64,000 nucleotides of DNA. Source: Shimia aestuarii. GTDB taxonomy: Bacteria > Pseudomonadota > Alphaproteobacteria > Rhodobacterales > Rhodobacteraceae. Below are positions 8,361-18,357 of the stretch, in pieces; the stretch's first letter is position 1, and every line of letters starts with the position of its first letter. The notes under the pieces are model-generated. The model saw only the letters and a list, made by a program, of their open reading frames with translations. It did not search any database and was not told the origin of the DNA. A program made the translations under genes and the position numbers. The stretch lies in assembly GCF_900114635.1 (NCBI RefSeq), contig NZ_FOTQ01000008.1, positions 62,001 to 126,000 of the forward strand, given 5' to 3'.

Positions 8361-9392
8361 ATGGCGCAAGACCAGGTTCGGATTTTCATCAACGGGTTCG
8401 GGCGCATTGGCCGGACCCTTTTGCGGATTTGGGCGCGCGGCGATTTTCCGGATGTGGAGATTGTCGGGATCAACGATATCGAACCGTTGGAAACCTGCGC
8501 CTATCTTTTTGAATATGACAGTGTTTTTGGTGCCTACACCGGATCTGTTTCGCATGACGACAAGGGCCTGATCATCGACGGTCATACCATCCCGTTTCAC
8601 GGCGAACGCGACCTGACCGCGCTTGACCTTAGGGGGGTGGATGTCGTGCTGGAATGTACCGGCATGGCCGGGGCTCGGGCCGTGGCGGAACGCGGGTTGC
8701 AGGCGGGGGCCGGATCGGTGCTCATCTCGGGGCCGTCGGACGAGGCGGACATGACGGTGGTGATGGGGGCCAATGAAGCGCTGATGGGCGATCATCGGAT
8801 CATTTCGAACGCGTCCTGCACCACCAACGCGCTGGCGCCGTTGCTCAAGGTGCTGGATGGCGCCTACGGGTTGATCAGCGGCCACATGACCACCGTGCAT
8901 TGTTATACCGGCAGCCAGCCGACCGTGGACAAGCCGCGCGGCGATTTGGCGCGCAGCCGGGCGGCGGCGCTGTCGATGGTTCCCACGACGACGTCGGCGC
9001 AGCGTCTGATCGACAAGGTGCTGCCGCATCTGAAAGGACGGGTCGAGGCGCGCGCGATCCGGGTGCCGACGGCAAGCGTGTCGGCAATAGACCTGACAAT
9101 ACAAACGGATAAGCCAACAAACGCCACCGATGTGAACGCGCTTTTGAAGGCGGAAGCGGCGCGCGACGGGCTGATCGGCTGGACCACGAAACCGCTGGTT
9201 TCGACCGACCTTCGGGCGCGTCCGGAGTCGCTGATCCTGAGCGGGCGCGAGACGTCGGTTTCGGTGGGTGGCCTGTTGCGAGTGTTTGGCTGGTACGATA
9301 ATGAGTGGGGATTTTCCAACCGTATGTTGGGTATGGCAAGATTGATGGGGCGGCGTGGCGCCGTGCGAGGGGAAACCGGGAGTAAGACATGA
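8361..9392 (+). CDS. Glyceraldehyde-3-phosphate dehydrogenase family protein (paralogue)
   Basis: A 343-residue GAPDH-fold enzyme: NAD-binding motif FINGFGRIGRTLLRI, catalytic cysteine in SNASCTTNALAP and the general-base histidine in TTVHCYTGSQ. The core is active-looking but diverges from glycolytic GAPDH: HCYTGSQ replaces the usual HAYTNDQ, and SGPSDEADMTVV replaces the common SAPAKDD-type loop. It could be a gluconeogenic GAPDH or act on another aldehyde such as erythrose 4-phosphate. Its stop overlaps the start of maeB by 4 bp, so the two are made together, which suggests a role in C3/C4 flux. The exact substrate is not settled by sequence. Confidence 0.85.
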   Translation: MAQDQVRIFINGFGRIGRTLLRIWARGDFPDVEIVGINDIEPLETCAYLFEYDSVFGAYTGSVSHDDKGLIIDGHTIPFHGERDLTALDLRGVDVVLECTGMAGARAVAERGLQAGAGSVLISGPSDEADMTVVMGANEALMGDHRIISNASCTTNALAPLLKVLDGAYGLISGHMTTVHCYTGSQPTVDKPRGDLARSRAAALSMVPTTTSAQRLIDKVLPHLKGRVEARAIRVPTASVSAIDLTIQTDKPTNATDVNALLKAEAARDGLIGWTTKPLVSTDLRARPESLILSGRETSVSVGGLLRVFGWYDNEWGFSNRMLGMARLMGRRGAVRGETGSKT

Positions 9393-11668
9393 CAATGGAT
9401 GACAAGGCGCGTGAAAGCGCCCGCGAGGCAGCTCTCAAATATCACGAGTTTCCCAAGCCGGGTAAGCTGGAGATCCGCGCAACCAAGCCCATGACCACGG
9501 GCCGCGACCTCAGCCGGGCCTATAGTCCGGGTGTGGCCGAAGCCTGTCTCGAGATCGAGAAGAACCCGGCAGACGCCACGCGTTATACGGCCAAGGGCAA
9601 CCTTGTCGCGGTGATCTCGAACGGTACGGCGGTTCTGGGTCTTGGCAATATCGGGGCGCAGGCCAGTAAGCCGGTGATGGAAGGCAAGGCCGTCCTGTTC
9701 AAGAAATTCGCCGGCATCGACTGTTTCGATATCGAGGTGAACGAGCCCGATCCGGAAAAGCTCGCCGATCTGGTGTGCCGGCTGGAGCCGACCTTTGGTG
9801 CCGTGAACCTTGAGGACATCAAGGCGCCCGACTGTTTCCTTGTAGAGCGTATCTGTAAAGAACGGATGAATATCCCGGTCTTTCACGATGACCAGCATGG
9901 CACCGCCATCGTTGCGGCAGCCGCGGCTTATAACGCGTTGATCGTGGCCGATAAAAAGGTCGATGAGATCAAGGTTGTGGCGCTGGGCGCAGGGGCGGCG
10001 GGGATTGCCTGTCTCAAGATGTTGATGACCATGGGGGTCAGGCACGAGAATATCCTGATGCTGGATTCCAAGGGCGTGGTACACAAGCAGCGCAACGATC
10101 TGACGCCCGAAAAGGCCGAGTTCGCTCAAGACACACCCAAGCGGACCACGATGGAAGCCATGGAAGGTGCAGACCTGTTCCTTGGTGTGTCGGGGCCGGG
10201 CCTGTTGACCAAGGAAATGGTCGAACAGATGGCGGACGATCCGATCATCTTTGCGCTGGCCAATCCAACACCGGAAATCATGCCCGAAGAGGCGCGTGAG
10301 GCGGCACCGGGCGCGTTGATCGCCACCGGGCGCAGCGACTATCCGAACCAGGTCAACAACGTGCTGTGTTTCCCGTTCATCTTCCGGGGTGCGCTGGATG
10401 TAGGTGCGACCGAGATCAACGACGCGATGAAGCTGGCCTGTGTTGAGGCGATTGCCTCTCTGGCGCGGGAAACCACCAGCGCCGAGGTGGGGGTGGCCTA
10501 TCGCGGAGAAGAACTGTCATTTGGGCCTAACTATCTGATTCCCAAGCCGTTTGACCCGCGCCTGTTGCCGACGATCGCCGTGGCGGTGGCCAAGGCAGCG
10601 ATGGAATCGGGCGTGGCGACCAAGGAAATTGATCTCTTCGAATATGAAGACCGCCTTGAGGCGCAGGTGTTCCGGTCTTCGATGATCATGCGCCCCGTTT
10701 TCGAGGCAGCCAGCCGCACGCGCCGCAAGATTGTCTTTGCGGAAGGCGAAGACGAACGCGTGTTGCGTACGGCGCAGGCAATGATCGAGGAAACGGTGGA
10801 TACGCCGATCCTGATCGGGCGGCCCGAGGTTGTGGAACATCGTCTGAAGCGCACGGGGCTCAAGATCAAGCCGGGTGTCGATTTCGAATTGATCAACCCC
10901 GAGCAAGACGACCGGTTCCGGGACTACTGGACCCATTACCATCGCAAGATGCGTCGCGACGGCGTGACGCCGGATTCGGCCAAGGCGATTCTGCGCACCA
11001 ACGCCACTGCGATTGCGGCGATTGCCGTGGACCGGGGTGATGCGGATAGCATGATCTGTGGCACCTTTGGCGAATACCGCTGGCATCTGAACTATGTCAC
11101 GCAGGTCCTGGCCAATGATGATCTGCATCCGGTGGCGTCCTTGTCTTTGATATTGCTGGATAAAGGCGCGCTCTTCCTGGCTGATACCCATATCCACATC
11201 GAACCCACCTCAGAGCAGGTGGCCGAGACGGTGATCGCGGCTGCGCGGCATGTGCGCCGCTTTGGCGTGGACCCCAAGATCGCGCTGTGTTCGGGGAGCC
11301 AGTTTGGCAATCTCGACAGCCACTCGGGGCGGGTGATGCGTGGGGCGCTCAAGGCGCTGGACTCGCATGAGCTGGACTTTGAATATGAAGGTGAGATGCA
11401 CACTGATGCCGCGCTTGACCCCGATCTGCGCGATCGTCTGTTCCCGGACGGGCGTCTGACGGGCAAGGCGAACGTGCTGGTCTACTCCAACACCGATGCC
11501 GCCGGGGCGACACGTAACGTGTTGAAATCCGTGGCAGATGGTCTGGAAGTGGGGCCGATCCTGATGGGGATGGGCAACCGGGCGCATATCGTGACGCCGT
11601 CGATCACCGTGCGTGGATTGCTTAATACCGCTGCACTCGCCGGGACGGATGTATCCAGTTACGGCTAA
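9389..11668 (+). CDS. maeB: NADP-dependent malic enzyme with C-terminal phosphotransacetylase-like domain
   Basis: A 759-residue MaeB-type protein. Residues 1-430 form the malic domain ([35 protein letters not shown](P)-binding [14 protein letters not shown]), decarboxylating malate to pyruvate with NADP. Residues 435-755 are a phosphotransacetylase-like domain ([35 protein letters not shown]), which in MaeB proteins binds acetyl-CoA and regulates activity rather than catalysing transfer. It overlaps the GAPDH-family gene by ATGA. The pair would feed pyruvate and NADPH from C4 acids, in keeping with acetate and propionate use encoded elsewhere in the window. Confidence 0.95.
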   Translation: MTMDDKARESAREAALKYHEFPKPGKLEIRATKPMTTGRDLSRAYSPGVAEACLEIEKNPADATRYTAKGNLVAVISNGTAVLGLGNIGAQASKPVMEGKAVLFKKFAGIDCFDIEVNEPDPEKLADLVCRLEPTFGAVNLEDIKAPDCFLVERICKERMNIPVFHDDQHGTAIVAAAAAYNALIVADKKVDEIKVVALGAGAAGIACLKMLMTMGVRHENILMLDSKGVVHKQRNDLTPEKAEFAQDTPKRTTMEAMEGADLFLGVSGPGLLTKEMVEQMADDPIIFALANPTPEIMPEEAREAAPGALIATGRSDYPNQVNNVLCFPFIFRGALDVGATEINDAMKLACVEAIASLARETTSAEVGVAYRGEELSFGPNYLIPKPFDPRLLPTIAVAVAKAAMESGVATKEIDLFEYEDRLEAQVFRSSMIMRPVFEAASRTRRKIVFAEGEDERVLRTAQAMIEETVDTPILIGRPEVVEHRLKRTGLKIKPGVDFELINPEQDDRFRDYWTHYHRKMRRDGVTPDSAKAILRTNATAIAAIAVDRGDADSMICGTFGEYRWHLNYVTQVLANDDLHPVASLSLILLDKGALFLADTHIHIEPTSEQVAETVIAAARHVRRFGVDPKIALCSGSQFGNLDSHSGRVMRGALKALDSHELDFEYEGEMHTDAALDPDLRDRLFPDGRLTGKANVLVYSNTDAAGATRNVLKSVADGLEVGPILMGMGNRAHIVTPSITVRGLLNTAALAGTDVSSYG

Positions 11669-11758
11669 GAACGCAGGTGTTGCGCGGGGGGTGTGACTCC
11701 CCCGTGCGACTCAAAGGTAAATCTCTGAATTTACTGGGAAAAGCCGGTTCTGTTTCGC

Positions 11759-11786
11759 GTCGGTATCACGTCGGTATTGCGTCGGT
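11759..11786 (+). repeat. 11-bp direct-repeat array, copy A
   Basis: GTCGGTATCAC and GTCGGTATTGC follow each other, then a third GTCGGT. The units recur every 11 bp, about one DNA turn, and a degenerate unit TTCTGTTTCGC precedes them. The same 28 bases occur at 26311-26338. The array lies between maeB and the terminator at 11803. Confidence 0.75.
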
Positions 11787-11802
11787 GTGAGCAGGAGAGA
11801 AC

Positions 11803-11839
11803 AGAAAAGCGCGCCACGGTTAACGTGGCGCGCTTTTCT
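11803..11839. terminator. Bidirectional terminator between maeB and the SLC13 permease gene
   Basis: Arms AGAAAAGCGCGCCACG and CGTGGCGCGCTTTTCT are perfectly complementary around the loop GTTAA. A-rich and T-rich ends on both sides make it work for either strand. It sits between convergent genes, maeB (+) and the permease (-). Confidence 0.9.
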
Positions 11840-11854
11840 TTTGGTTAACGGCCT

Positions 11855-13627
11855 CTAGAGGGGCCAGAACAGCAGGATTGCCGGGATCGACGCGGCGACC
11901 ACGATCACCTCCAGCGGCAGGCCCATGCGCCAGTAATCTCCGAAGTGGTAGCCTCCGGGGCCAAGGACAAGGGTGTTGTTCTTGTGCCCGATCGGGGTGA
12001 GGAAGGCCGAGCTTGCCGCAACCGCGACGGCCATCAGGAAGGGGTCGGGCGAAACGCCAAGGGATTGCGCCATCTGGATGCCCACCGGGGCGGCGACGAT
12101 GGTGGTGGCGGTGTTGTTGAGCACATCCGAGAGTGTCATCGTCACCAGCATCAGCACGGTAAGCACGGCCCATGCGGGCAGACCCGAGGTCAGAGAAACG
12201 AGCGAATTGGCAATCAGCGCGGTGCCGCCGGACGTGTCGAGCGCGGCACCCAGCGGGATCATGGAGCCGAGCAGCACAACAACGGGCCATTCGATATGGG
12301 TGTAGATCTCGGAAATCGGGATGATCTTGGCCAGCACATAGGCCACGACCACCAGACCCAGTGCAATGGGCAGGTAGATCAGCCCGAGCGAAGCGGCCAG
12401 CACCGCGCCTGCAAAGAGGCCGATGGCGAGCCAGACCTTGGAGTCAGCCGTAACGACCAGCCCCCGATCGGCCAGCGGCAGGCATCCCAGCCAGTCGATA
12501 ACGTCCGGCCCCGAATCCTTGCGCACGAGGATGAGGAGGATGTCACCGGGTTCGACGATGGTTTTGCGGATCTGGCTGCGGATGCGCTGGCCCTTGCGCG
12601 AGATGCCCATGAGCACGGCGCCCTGACGCCACGCCAGACCCAGAGATTGCGCGGTCTTGCCCGCGATACGGGCGGTTTCGGGAACGACAACCTCGATGAT
12701 ATCAAGCCCGTCGCCTGCGGCATTGAGGTGCTCTTCGCGTTTCTCATCGGCAAATTTCAGCGACAGGGCCGAGCGGAATTCGTCGAGCGCGTCCGGGGTG
12801 GCTTCGAGCACGAGCGCATCGCCCTCGCGCAGGGTATAGTTGCGCGCCGCGCCATAGAGCCGCTTGCCGTCGCGGATCAGGCCAAGAACAGCGACGTCGC
12901 TTTCCTCGGCCTGTTCACCGAGCTCGGCGACCCGCTTGCCGATCAGCTTGCTCTCGGTCGGAATGGTCAGTTCGGCAATATACTGGCCAAGATCCGAGAC
13001 CTTTTTGCCCGCATCTTCGCGGTCAGGAATCAGGCGCCAGCCGATCAGGGCGACAAAGACCAGCCCCGCAAGCGCGGTCAGTCCGCCCACCGGGGCAAAG
13101 TCGAACATCTTGAAGGGCGCGCCAAGGGATTCTTCGCGGATCGAGGCGATGATGATGTTGGGAGGCGTGCCGATCAGCGTGGCCATGCCGCCGAGGATGG
13201 TGGCAAAGCTGAGCGGCATCAGGGACTTGGCGGGGCTGCGCCCGGCCTTGCGAGCGGTCTGGATGTCGACCGGCATGAGGAGAGCAAGGGCGGCGACATT
13301 GTTCATGAAGGCGGAGAGAACGGCGCCGATACTGCCGATGATCGCGATATGGCTGCCAAGACTGCGGGCGCTGTCGACAAGGGTGCGGGTGATCAGGAAC
13401 ACTGCCCCCGAGCGCACCAGCCCGGCCGAGACCACCAGCACCAGCGCGACGATGATCGTGGCCGGGTGGCCAAAGCCCGTAAAGGCATCCTTGACCGGAA
13501 CAACGCCCAGTACCACGCCGATGAGAAGCGCCGAAAAGGCTACGAGGTCATAGCGGAACCGGCCCCAGAGCAGCATGACAAAAACGCCACCAAAGAGGGA
13601 AAACAGGATGATCTGGTCGGTGGTCAT
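11855..13627 (-). CDS. SLC13-family permease with two TrkA-C (RCK) domains
   Basis: A 590-residue inner-membrane transporter of the DASS/SLC13 (CitMHS-like) family. Eleven or so hydrophobic segments flank two soluble TrkA-C domains (about residues 205-290 and 300-380; [11 protein letters not shown] and [14 protein letters not shown]). The motif [15 protein letters not shown] is the SNT-like signature of the family, and a second half repeats it near [15 protein letters not shown]. Such permeases import sulfate, di- or tricarboxylates with sodium; the substrate cannot be told from sequence. The ATG chosen has GGGG upstream and gives the usual MTTDQIILF start. Confidence 0.88.
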   Translation of the reverse strand: MTTDQIILFSLFGGVFVMLLWGRFRYDLVAFSALLIGVVLGVVPVKDAFTGFGHPATIIVALVLVVSAGLVRSGAVFLITRTLVDSARSLGSHIAIIGSIGAVLSAFMNNVAALALLMPVDIQTARKAGRSPAKSLMPLSFATILGGMATLIGTPPNIIIASIREESLGAPFKMFDFAPVGGLTALAGLVFVALIGWRLIPDREDAGKKVSDLGQYIAELTIPTESKLIGKRVAELGEQAEESDVAVLGLIRDGKRLYGAARNYTLREGDALVLEATPDALDEFRSALSLKFADEKREEHLNAAGDGLDIIEVVVPETARIAGKTAQSLGLAWRQGAVLMGISRKGQRIRSQIRKTIVEPGDILLILVRKDSGPDVIDWLGCLPLADRGLVVTADSKVWLAIGLFAGAVLAASLGLIYLPIALGLVVVAYVLAKIIPISEIYTHIEWPVVVLLGSMIPLGAALDTSGGTALIANSLVSLTSGLPAWAVLTVLMLVTMTLSDVLNNTATTIVAAPVGIQMAQSLGVSPDPFLMAVAVAASSAFLTPIGHKNNTLVLGPGGYHFGDYWRMGLPLEVIVVAASIPAILLFWPL

Positions 13628-13760
13628 GCGCGCCCCAAGTGTTTTACCCGATCCAAACGCAGCAGGCATAGGAATGCAAGCTGCTTGCGGGTCTTGGCCG
13701 GTCTGCCTTATAGAAGCGTCGATAACGCGACCAAGCGCAGAAGATTACCGGAGGCGAAAC

Positions 13761-14501
13761 ATGGCCGGCCACAGTAAATGGGCAAACATTCAGCATCGTA
13801 AAGGGCGTCAGGATGCGGCGCGCTCCAAGCTGTTTTCGAAACTTTCCAAGGAGATCACCGTCGCCGCCAAGATGGGCGATCCCGACCCGGACAAGAACCC
13901 GCGCCTGCGTCTGGCGGTAAAAGAGGCCAAGTCGCAGTCGGTCCCGAAGGACGTGATCGACCGCGCGATCAAGAAGTCGGTTGCCGGTGATGGCGACGAT
14001 TACGAAGAAATCCGTTACGAGGGCTATGGCCCCAATGGCGTGGCGGTGATCGTCGAGGCGATGACCGACAACCGCAACCGCACCGCGTCGACCGTGCGCT
14101 CGACCTTTTCCAAGAACGGTGGCAACCTTGGCGAGACCGGGTCGGTCGGGTTCATGTTCGACCGCAAGGGCGAAGTGGTCTACCCGGCGGATGCGGGGGA
14201 TGCGGACACGATTTTCGAAGCCGCGATCGAAGCGGGCGCCGAGGATGTGGAAAGCAGTGAGGATGGCCATGTCATCTGGTGTGCGGACACAGACCTCAAC
14301 GAGGTGTCGAATGCGCTCGAAGCGGCTCTGGGCGAGAGTGAATCGACCAAGCTGGTGTGGAAGCCGACCACCACCACCGAGATGGACCTTGAGGGCATGC
14401 AGAAGCTGATGAAGCTGATTGATGCGCTGGAAGATGATGATGACGTGCAGCGCGTCACGGCCAACTTTGAAGCCAGCGACGAGGTGATGGACCAGCTCTG
14501 A
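13761..14501 (+). CDS. yebC: YebC/PmpR family protein
   Basis: A 246-residue protein of the YebC family, beginning [20 protein letters not shown] as almost all members do, with the conserved [20 protein letters not shown] and [16 protein letters not shown]. It was long annotated as a DNA-binding regulator; recent work on some members points to relief of ribosome stalling at proline stretches. A GGAGG site precedes the ATG. In many alphaproteobacteria yebC lies beside ruvC; it does not here. A terminator follows 30 bp downstream, so it is a single-gene unit. Confidence 0.95.
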   Translation: MAGHSKWANIQHRKGRQDAARSKLFSKLSKEITVAAKMGDPDPDKNPRLRLAVKEAKSQSVPKDVIDRAIKKSVAGDGDDYEEIRYEGYGPNGVAVIVEAMTDNRNRTASTVRSTFSKNGGNLGETGSVGFMFDRKGEVVYPADAGDADTIFEAAIEAGAEDVESSEDGHVIWCADTDLNEVSNALEAALGESESTKLVWKPTTTTEMDLEGMQKLMKLIDALEDDDDVQRVTANFEASDEVMDQL

Positions 14502-14530
14502 GGGCCGGTTGCATCCTGCGAGTTTTCCAA

Positions 14531-14560
14531 GGGGCGTGCCACGGGGCGCGCCCCTTTTTC
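14531..14560 (+). terminator. Rho-independent terminator after yebC
   Basis: GGGGCGTGCC (14531-14540) pairs with GGCGCGCCCC (14544-14553) with one wobble, followed by TTTTTC. Confidence 0.85.
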
Positions 14561-14657
14561 GTTGCCCGGACGACGCATCGAGCCAATCATGGCGTAGGAC
14601 GTGATTGGGGCGGAGCCGAGGCCGGTCATTTCCCATCTTTTGAGGAGAAGGCGACGG

Positions 14658-15074
14658 ATGATTTCTTATGTGACGGTTGGTGCGGATGACATCGCGGCGG
14701 CTAAGCGGTTTTACACGGCTTTTCTGCCGGCGCTTGGGTTTGGGCTGGAAGAGGGACCGGAGGGGCTGAGTTTCTCGCTTCTGGTTGACGAAGCGCAGAC
14801 TCAGGTTTTGCCGGATTTCTATGTCAAACCGCCTTTTGACGGGCGGCCTGCTTCGGTTGGCAATGGCGCGATGGTTGCGTTTGAGGCGCAAACGCAGCAG
14901 CAGGTGCGTGCGCTGCATGCGGCGGCTCTTGCGGCGGGGGGAACCGATGAGGGCGGGCCGGGCTTTCGGGCGGAATACGGGCCACGGTTCTACGTGGGAT
15001 ACCTGCGTGACCCCCAGGGAAACAAGATCGCGCTGTTTTCAAGCAACCCGGCAGAGCCGGGGCGCGACGGCTAG
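14658..15074 (+). CDS. VOC-family (glyoxalase/dioxygenase-like) protein
   Basis: A 138-residue protein of the vicinal oxygen chelate superfamily. It starts MISYVTVGADDIAAAKRFYT, the typical first beta-alpha unit, and ends with YVGYLRDPQGNKIALF, the typical last strand. A clear AGGAGAAGG ribosome binding site fixes the start. Members include glyoxalases, metal-dependent lyases and antibiotic-binding proteins; metal ligands are not fully evident here. The gene stands between the yebC terminator and a convergent acyltransferase gene, with no informative partner. Confidence 0.8.
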   Translation: MISYVTVGADDIAAAKRFYTAFLPALGFGLEEGPEGLSFSLLVDEAQTQVLPDFYVKPPFDGRPASVGNGAMVAFEAQTQQQVRALHAAALAAGGTDEGGPGFRAEYGPRFYVGYLRDPQGNKIALFSSNPAEPGRDG

Positions 15075-15089
15075 GGCGCAGCGGCGGGA

Positions 15090-16169
15090 TTATGCGCCGC
15101 TGGGCTGGGTGGCCAGTTTGCGCGCGCGCAGCTTGTCGAGCGGTAGGCCTAGGCAGGCGGCCCCGGCAAGCGGCCAGCGCAGGATCAGGTTTTGCAGAAT
15201 CATCGGCCCGCCTGTGCCAAGCATCAGTCCGAGAATGACAATGGCGAGCAGGGGGATCGGCTGTCCGGTGGCGTGCCAGAGTTTTGTGGTCAGCGCCGTG
15301 AAGAACACGTGGAACAGGTAGATCGCGTAGGAATAGGCGCCGATCCGGGCAAGAAAACCCGAGGACAGGCGCAGCATGATCAGGCCGAAACAGGCAGAGA
15401 AGCCAAGGTAGATGGCGATCAGGCGGCGGGGCAGTCCGGTGAGATCAAGGTTGTGGGTGGCGATGTTCCAGCCGATGACGAGGCCAATCACAAGGAGCGC
15501 CGCGCCGACCGAACGGGCGAGCGGGTGTGTGCGCAGTTTCTGGCGCAGCTCCGGGGTTTGCGTGAGCAGATAGCCCGACATGAAGAACGGCAGCAGGAAC
15601 ACGGCGTTCACGATCGAGAACCAGTTGGTCATGGGAAAGGGCAGGATGGCAAAGCCCCACCACAGGATGCCGAGCGCACCAAGTCCGAGCGCGACGGTCT
15701 TGTGATGTGGGCCGCCGAAAACACAGGTCAGCAGGACGAAGGCCGTCATGATCAGGAAACTGGCCTGCAGGAACCAGTAATGTGCAAAGGAAGTCACGAA
15801 GATCATCGGGTAGGGCATCGGATCGCCCCCGGTGACAAAACGTGCAAGCCAGAACAGCGACCCCACCACGGCCATGGGCAGAAGCAGGCGACGGGCCTTC
15901 TTGCGGATCACGGTGCGCGCATCGGGCAACAGCCCGGTGGCGCGGGCAAAGACCATGCCGGAGATGAAGCTGAAGATCGGCATGCGCATGTCCTGCGTGG
16001 TGTGGCTGACGATGCTGACGGTGTTTTCCCAAGGCAGTTCCAGCCCGTAATCGGGGGAAATGCCAACCATATGGTGCAGGACAAGGATGAAGCAGACGAT
16101 GGCCCGGATGGTGTCTACTTCGATGCGCATGGCGGCGCGGGTCTGGTCAGGCAGGGAATGTGCAGTCAT
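15090..16169 (-). CDS. Acyltransferase family 3 membrane protein
   Basis: A 359-residue integral membrane protein with about ten hydrophobic segments. The first carries the family signature: a histidine pair in CFILVLHHMVGISPDYG after RIEVDTIRAI. These enzymes O-acetylate or succinylate sugars of envelope polysaccharides or other carbohydrates from cytoplasmic acyl-CoA. It has no SGNH domain, unlike the broken homologue at 47.3-49.3 kb. The acceptor is unknown. It is probably transcribed alone; the 171 bp upstream holds nothing I can identify. Confidence 0.85.
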   Translation of the reverse strand: MTAHSLPDQTRAAMRIEVDTIRAIVCFILVLHHMVGISPDYGLELPWENTVSIVSHTTQDMRMPIFSFISGMVFARATGLLPDARTVIRKKARRLLLPMAVVGSLFWLARFVTGGDPMPYPMIFVTSFAHYWFLQASFLIMTAFVLLTCVFGGPHHKTVALGLGALGILWWGFAILPFPMTNWFSIVNAVFLLPFFMSGYLLTQTPELRQKLRTHPLARSVGAALLVIGLVIGWNIATHNLDLTGLPRRLIAIYLGFSACFGLIMLRLSSGFLARIGAYSYAIYLFHVFFTALTTKLWHATGQPIPLLAIVILGLMLGTGGPMILQNLILRWPLAGAACLGLPLDKLRARKLATQPSGA

Positions 16170-16340
16170 GCGAGGGCCTCTTGCAAGTCCGGTGCGGAAA
16201 GGGGGCGTTCAAATCGGTCTTTGCGGGGACAGTTTGCACGCAAACGGGGCAAAAAGCAGGCCCGCGCCGTTCGTTTTCACGACAGGTTCCCTTGAAATGA
16301 CGGCTTGTGCACAAGAGGCAGGTCCGCCGCAGTCAGAGGG

Positions 16341-17216
16341 TCAGATCAGGGTCGACCTGGCCGCGCGGCGGACTTCGCGGGTCAGCGGCGCCAGGGCGGG
16401 GGCGACCAGCCGCGAGGCCTGCCAGTGGAGCGGCACGTCATGGGGGGCGTCAGGCAGGAGCGGCACGAGACGCCCCGAGGCGATGTGATCGGCGACCAGT
16501 GCCTCGGGGTTCATGCCCCAGCCCAGCCCGAGAAGGCAGGCCTCGACGAAGCCTTGCGAGGAGGGCAGGCGGTGGCTGGGCGGTGTCGGGGCGCGGCCCA
16601 GATGCCGGGTCATCCAAATCTGTTGCAGGCGGTCCTTGGCATCAAAGCGCAGCATCGGCGCGCGGGCGATGTTTTCGGCAGTTACCGCTTCAGGAAACCA
16701 GCGTTGCATGTAGTTTGGGCTTGCGGTGGCAAGGTAGCGGATCGCGCCAAGGGGGTGGCTGTCGCATCCGGCGATCGGGGTTTCATGGGCGGTGACGGCG
16801 GCCACGACTTCGCCCCGGCGCAGCCAGTCGGCGGAGAAATCCTGATCGTCGACGACGAGGTCGAAAAGGATGTCGGGCACCCGCGCGGCCGCGTGCAGGA
16901 ACCATGTAGCGAGGCTGTCGGCATTGACCGCCACCCGCAGGCGTGCCGTGCGGGGCGTGAGACCGGCAAGGTCGCGGGCGAGATCCTGTTCCAGCAGGCC
17001 CACCTGATCGAGATGCGCGGCCAGACGGCGCCCGGTTTCGGTGCCGCTGCAGGGCTGGCCGCGCAGCACCAGCGGCGTGCCGACCCGTTCTTCGAGCGCC
17101 TTGAGCCGCTGGGAGACGGCGGATTGTGTGATGCCAAGCGCCGCAGCCGCACCGTCAAAACTTCCCGTGCGCAGGATCGCCGCCAGCGCGGAGAGTTGGG
17201 CGTAGTCGATTTGCAT
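16341..17216 (-). CDS. argP: LysR-family regulator ArgP
   Basis: A 291-residue LysR protein with an N-terminal helix-turn-helix (residues about 3-60, TGSFDGAAAALGITQSAVSQ) and a C-terminal effector-binding domain. It is divergent from a LysE/ArgO-type exporter gene 88 bp away, the classic arrangement of ArgP, which senses lysine and arginine and activates the exporter. The sequence RLKALEERVGTPLVLRGQPC fits the ArgP subgroup. The shared intergenic region is AT-rich (17216-17255) and includes TTAAGGTAGAATCTTTAA, a plausible LysR site with TTAA at both ends. Confidence 0.88.
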   Translation of the reverse strand: MQIDYAQLSALAAILRTGSFDGAAAALGITQSAVSQRLKALEERVGTPLVLRGQPCSGTETGRRLAAHLDQVGLLEQDLARDLAGLTPRTARLRVAVNADSLATWFLHAAARVPDILFDLVVDDQDFSADWLRRGEVVAAVTAHETPIAGCDSHPLGAIRYLATASPNYMQRWFPEAVTAENIARAPMLRFDAKDRLQQIWMTRHLGRAPTPPSHRLPSSQGFVEACLLGLGWGMNPEALVADHIASGRLVPLLPDAPHDVPLHWQASRLVAPALAPLTREVRRAARSTLI

Positions 17217-17304
17217 TAGCTATGCTTATGTTAAGGTAGAATCTTTAATTTGTGTAATGTGGCGGAGCGGCGTAGGCAAGACCCGGCACAAAGAGGGGGC
17301 GCAG

Positions 17305-17910
17305 ATGATCGAAGCGGGTATCGCGGGGTTTGCATTGGGATTTTCGCTGATCATGGCGATCGGGGCGCAGAATGCCTTTGTGCTGCGGCAGGGGCTGCGC
17401 GGCGAATACGTGCTGCCGTTGGTGTTGACCTGCGCCATTTCAGACGCGCTGTTGATCACCGCCGGGGTGGCGGGGTTCGGGGCGCTGGTCTCGGCCAATC
17501 CTTGGGCCTTGACGCTGGTGCGGTGGGGCGGGGCGGGGTTCCTGTTTGTCTATGGTGCGATGAACTTCCGTGCTGCCTTTCAGGGGGAGGGCAAGCTTGA
17601 GGACAAGGGGCGCACGGCAGGCTCGCTCAACGGAGCGTTGACCACCTGCCTGCTGCTCACTTGGGCCAATCCGCATGTCTATCTCGATACAGTGGTCCTG
17701 CTCGGGGGCATCTCGGCGCAGTACAACCCGGCCTGGGCCTTTGGGGTTGGCGCAGCTCTGAGCAGTTTCGTCTTCTTCTTTTCGCTGGGTTTTGGCGCGC
17801 GGTTGCTGCGCCCTGTGTTCACGAGCGCGCGGGCATGGCAGGGGTTGGATATCCTGGTCGGGCTGACCATGTGGGCGATTGCGGCCAAGCTGGTGCTGTT
17901 CACTTCGTGA
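17305..17910 (+). CDS. LysE/ArgO-family basic amino acid exporter
   Basis: A 201-residue membrane protein with five or six hydrophobic segments. The N-terminus GFSLIMAIGAQNAFVLRQGL is the LysE/ArgO signature, and NPHVYLDTVVLLGG is the conserved central motif. It exports lysine or arginine when their levels rise. A GAGGGGG ribosome binding site supports the start at 17305 rather than an in-frame ATG 16 codons upstream. The divergent argP gene is its likely activator. Confidence 0.9.
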   Translation: MIEAGIAGFALGFSLIMAIGAQNAFVLRQGLRGEYVLPLVLTCAISDALLITAGVAGFGALVSANPWALTLVRWGGAGFLFVYGAMNFRAAFQGEGKLEDKGRTAGSLNGALTTCLLLTWANPHVYLDTVVLLGGISAQYNPAWAFGVGAALSSFVFFFSLGFGARLLRPVFTSARAWQGLDILVGLTMWAIAAKLVLFTS

Positions 17911-17982
17911 TCGCGTCGGGCTTGTTTGGGCCGGGACCTTTGTGCTTTGCTGGTCGTGAAACCACGCAAGGAGAAGCATCGC

Positions 17983-18345
17983 ATGATCCGAAATGGCATG
18001 ATTGCCGTCGTCACCTTGGCGGTTGGTCTTGGCGCCGCAGATATGACCTTGGCCAAGGACAAACCCGGAAAAGGCAACAAGAAGGGCGCCAGCAGCCAGG
18101 TTCTCGACAAGCCGGGAAAGGGCCCAAAGGCCATCCCGCCGGGGCAGATCAAACGCTATACCCGTGGGGCCAAGCTTCCTGGAGATCTGAAATACAGGGA
18201 TATTGGCGACCTGTCCAAATGGAAACTCAAGCCACCGGGCAAGGGAAATCGTTATATCCGGGTGGATAATGAAATCCTTGAAGTGACGGATGACTTGTCG
18301 ACCGTCGTGGATGCCGTGGGGATCGTGGACGATCTTTTGCGCTAG
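17983..18345 (+). CDS. RcnB-like small periplasmic protein
   Basis: A 120-residue exported protein. Residues 1-25 form a signal peptide (MIRNGMIAVVTLAVGLGAAD region). A Lys/Gly/Pro-rich linker with repeated DKPGKG follows, and the C-terminal part (KRYTRGAKLPGDLKYRDIGD, then NRYIRVDNEILEV) matches the RcnB family, whose founding member affects nickel/cobalt homeostasis in E. coli. Other members have no known role. An AAGGAGAAG site fixes the start. Its stop lies 12 bp before the next gene, so the two are co-transcribed. Confidence 0.75.
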   Translation: MIRNGMIAVVTLAVGLGAADMTLAKDKPGKGNKKGASSQVLDKPGKGPKAIPPGQIKRYTRGAKLPGDLKYRDIGDLSKWKLKPPGKGNRYIRVDNEILEVTDDLSTVVDAVGIVDDLLR

Positions 18346-18357
18346 GTGAAAAGATAC

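Noticed and set aside
11748-11790. 11-bp tandem units considered as a CRISPR array
   Set aside because: Repeats are far too short, there are no spacers of CRISPR length, and no cas genes are present.
11945-13777. A 610-codon plus-strand open frame opposite the SLC13 permease gene
   Set aside because: The permease frame carries clear transmembrane and TrkA-C motifs. The opposite frame is low-complexity and charged, as expected of a shadow.
15090-16169. Acyltransferase gene considered as a possible remnant partner of the broken OafA gene
   Set aside because: It is complete, lacks an SGNH domain and is 31 kb away; the two are separate family members.
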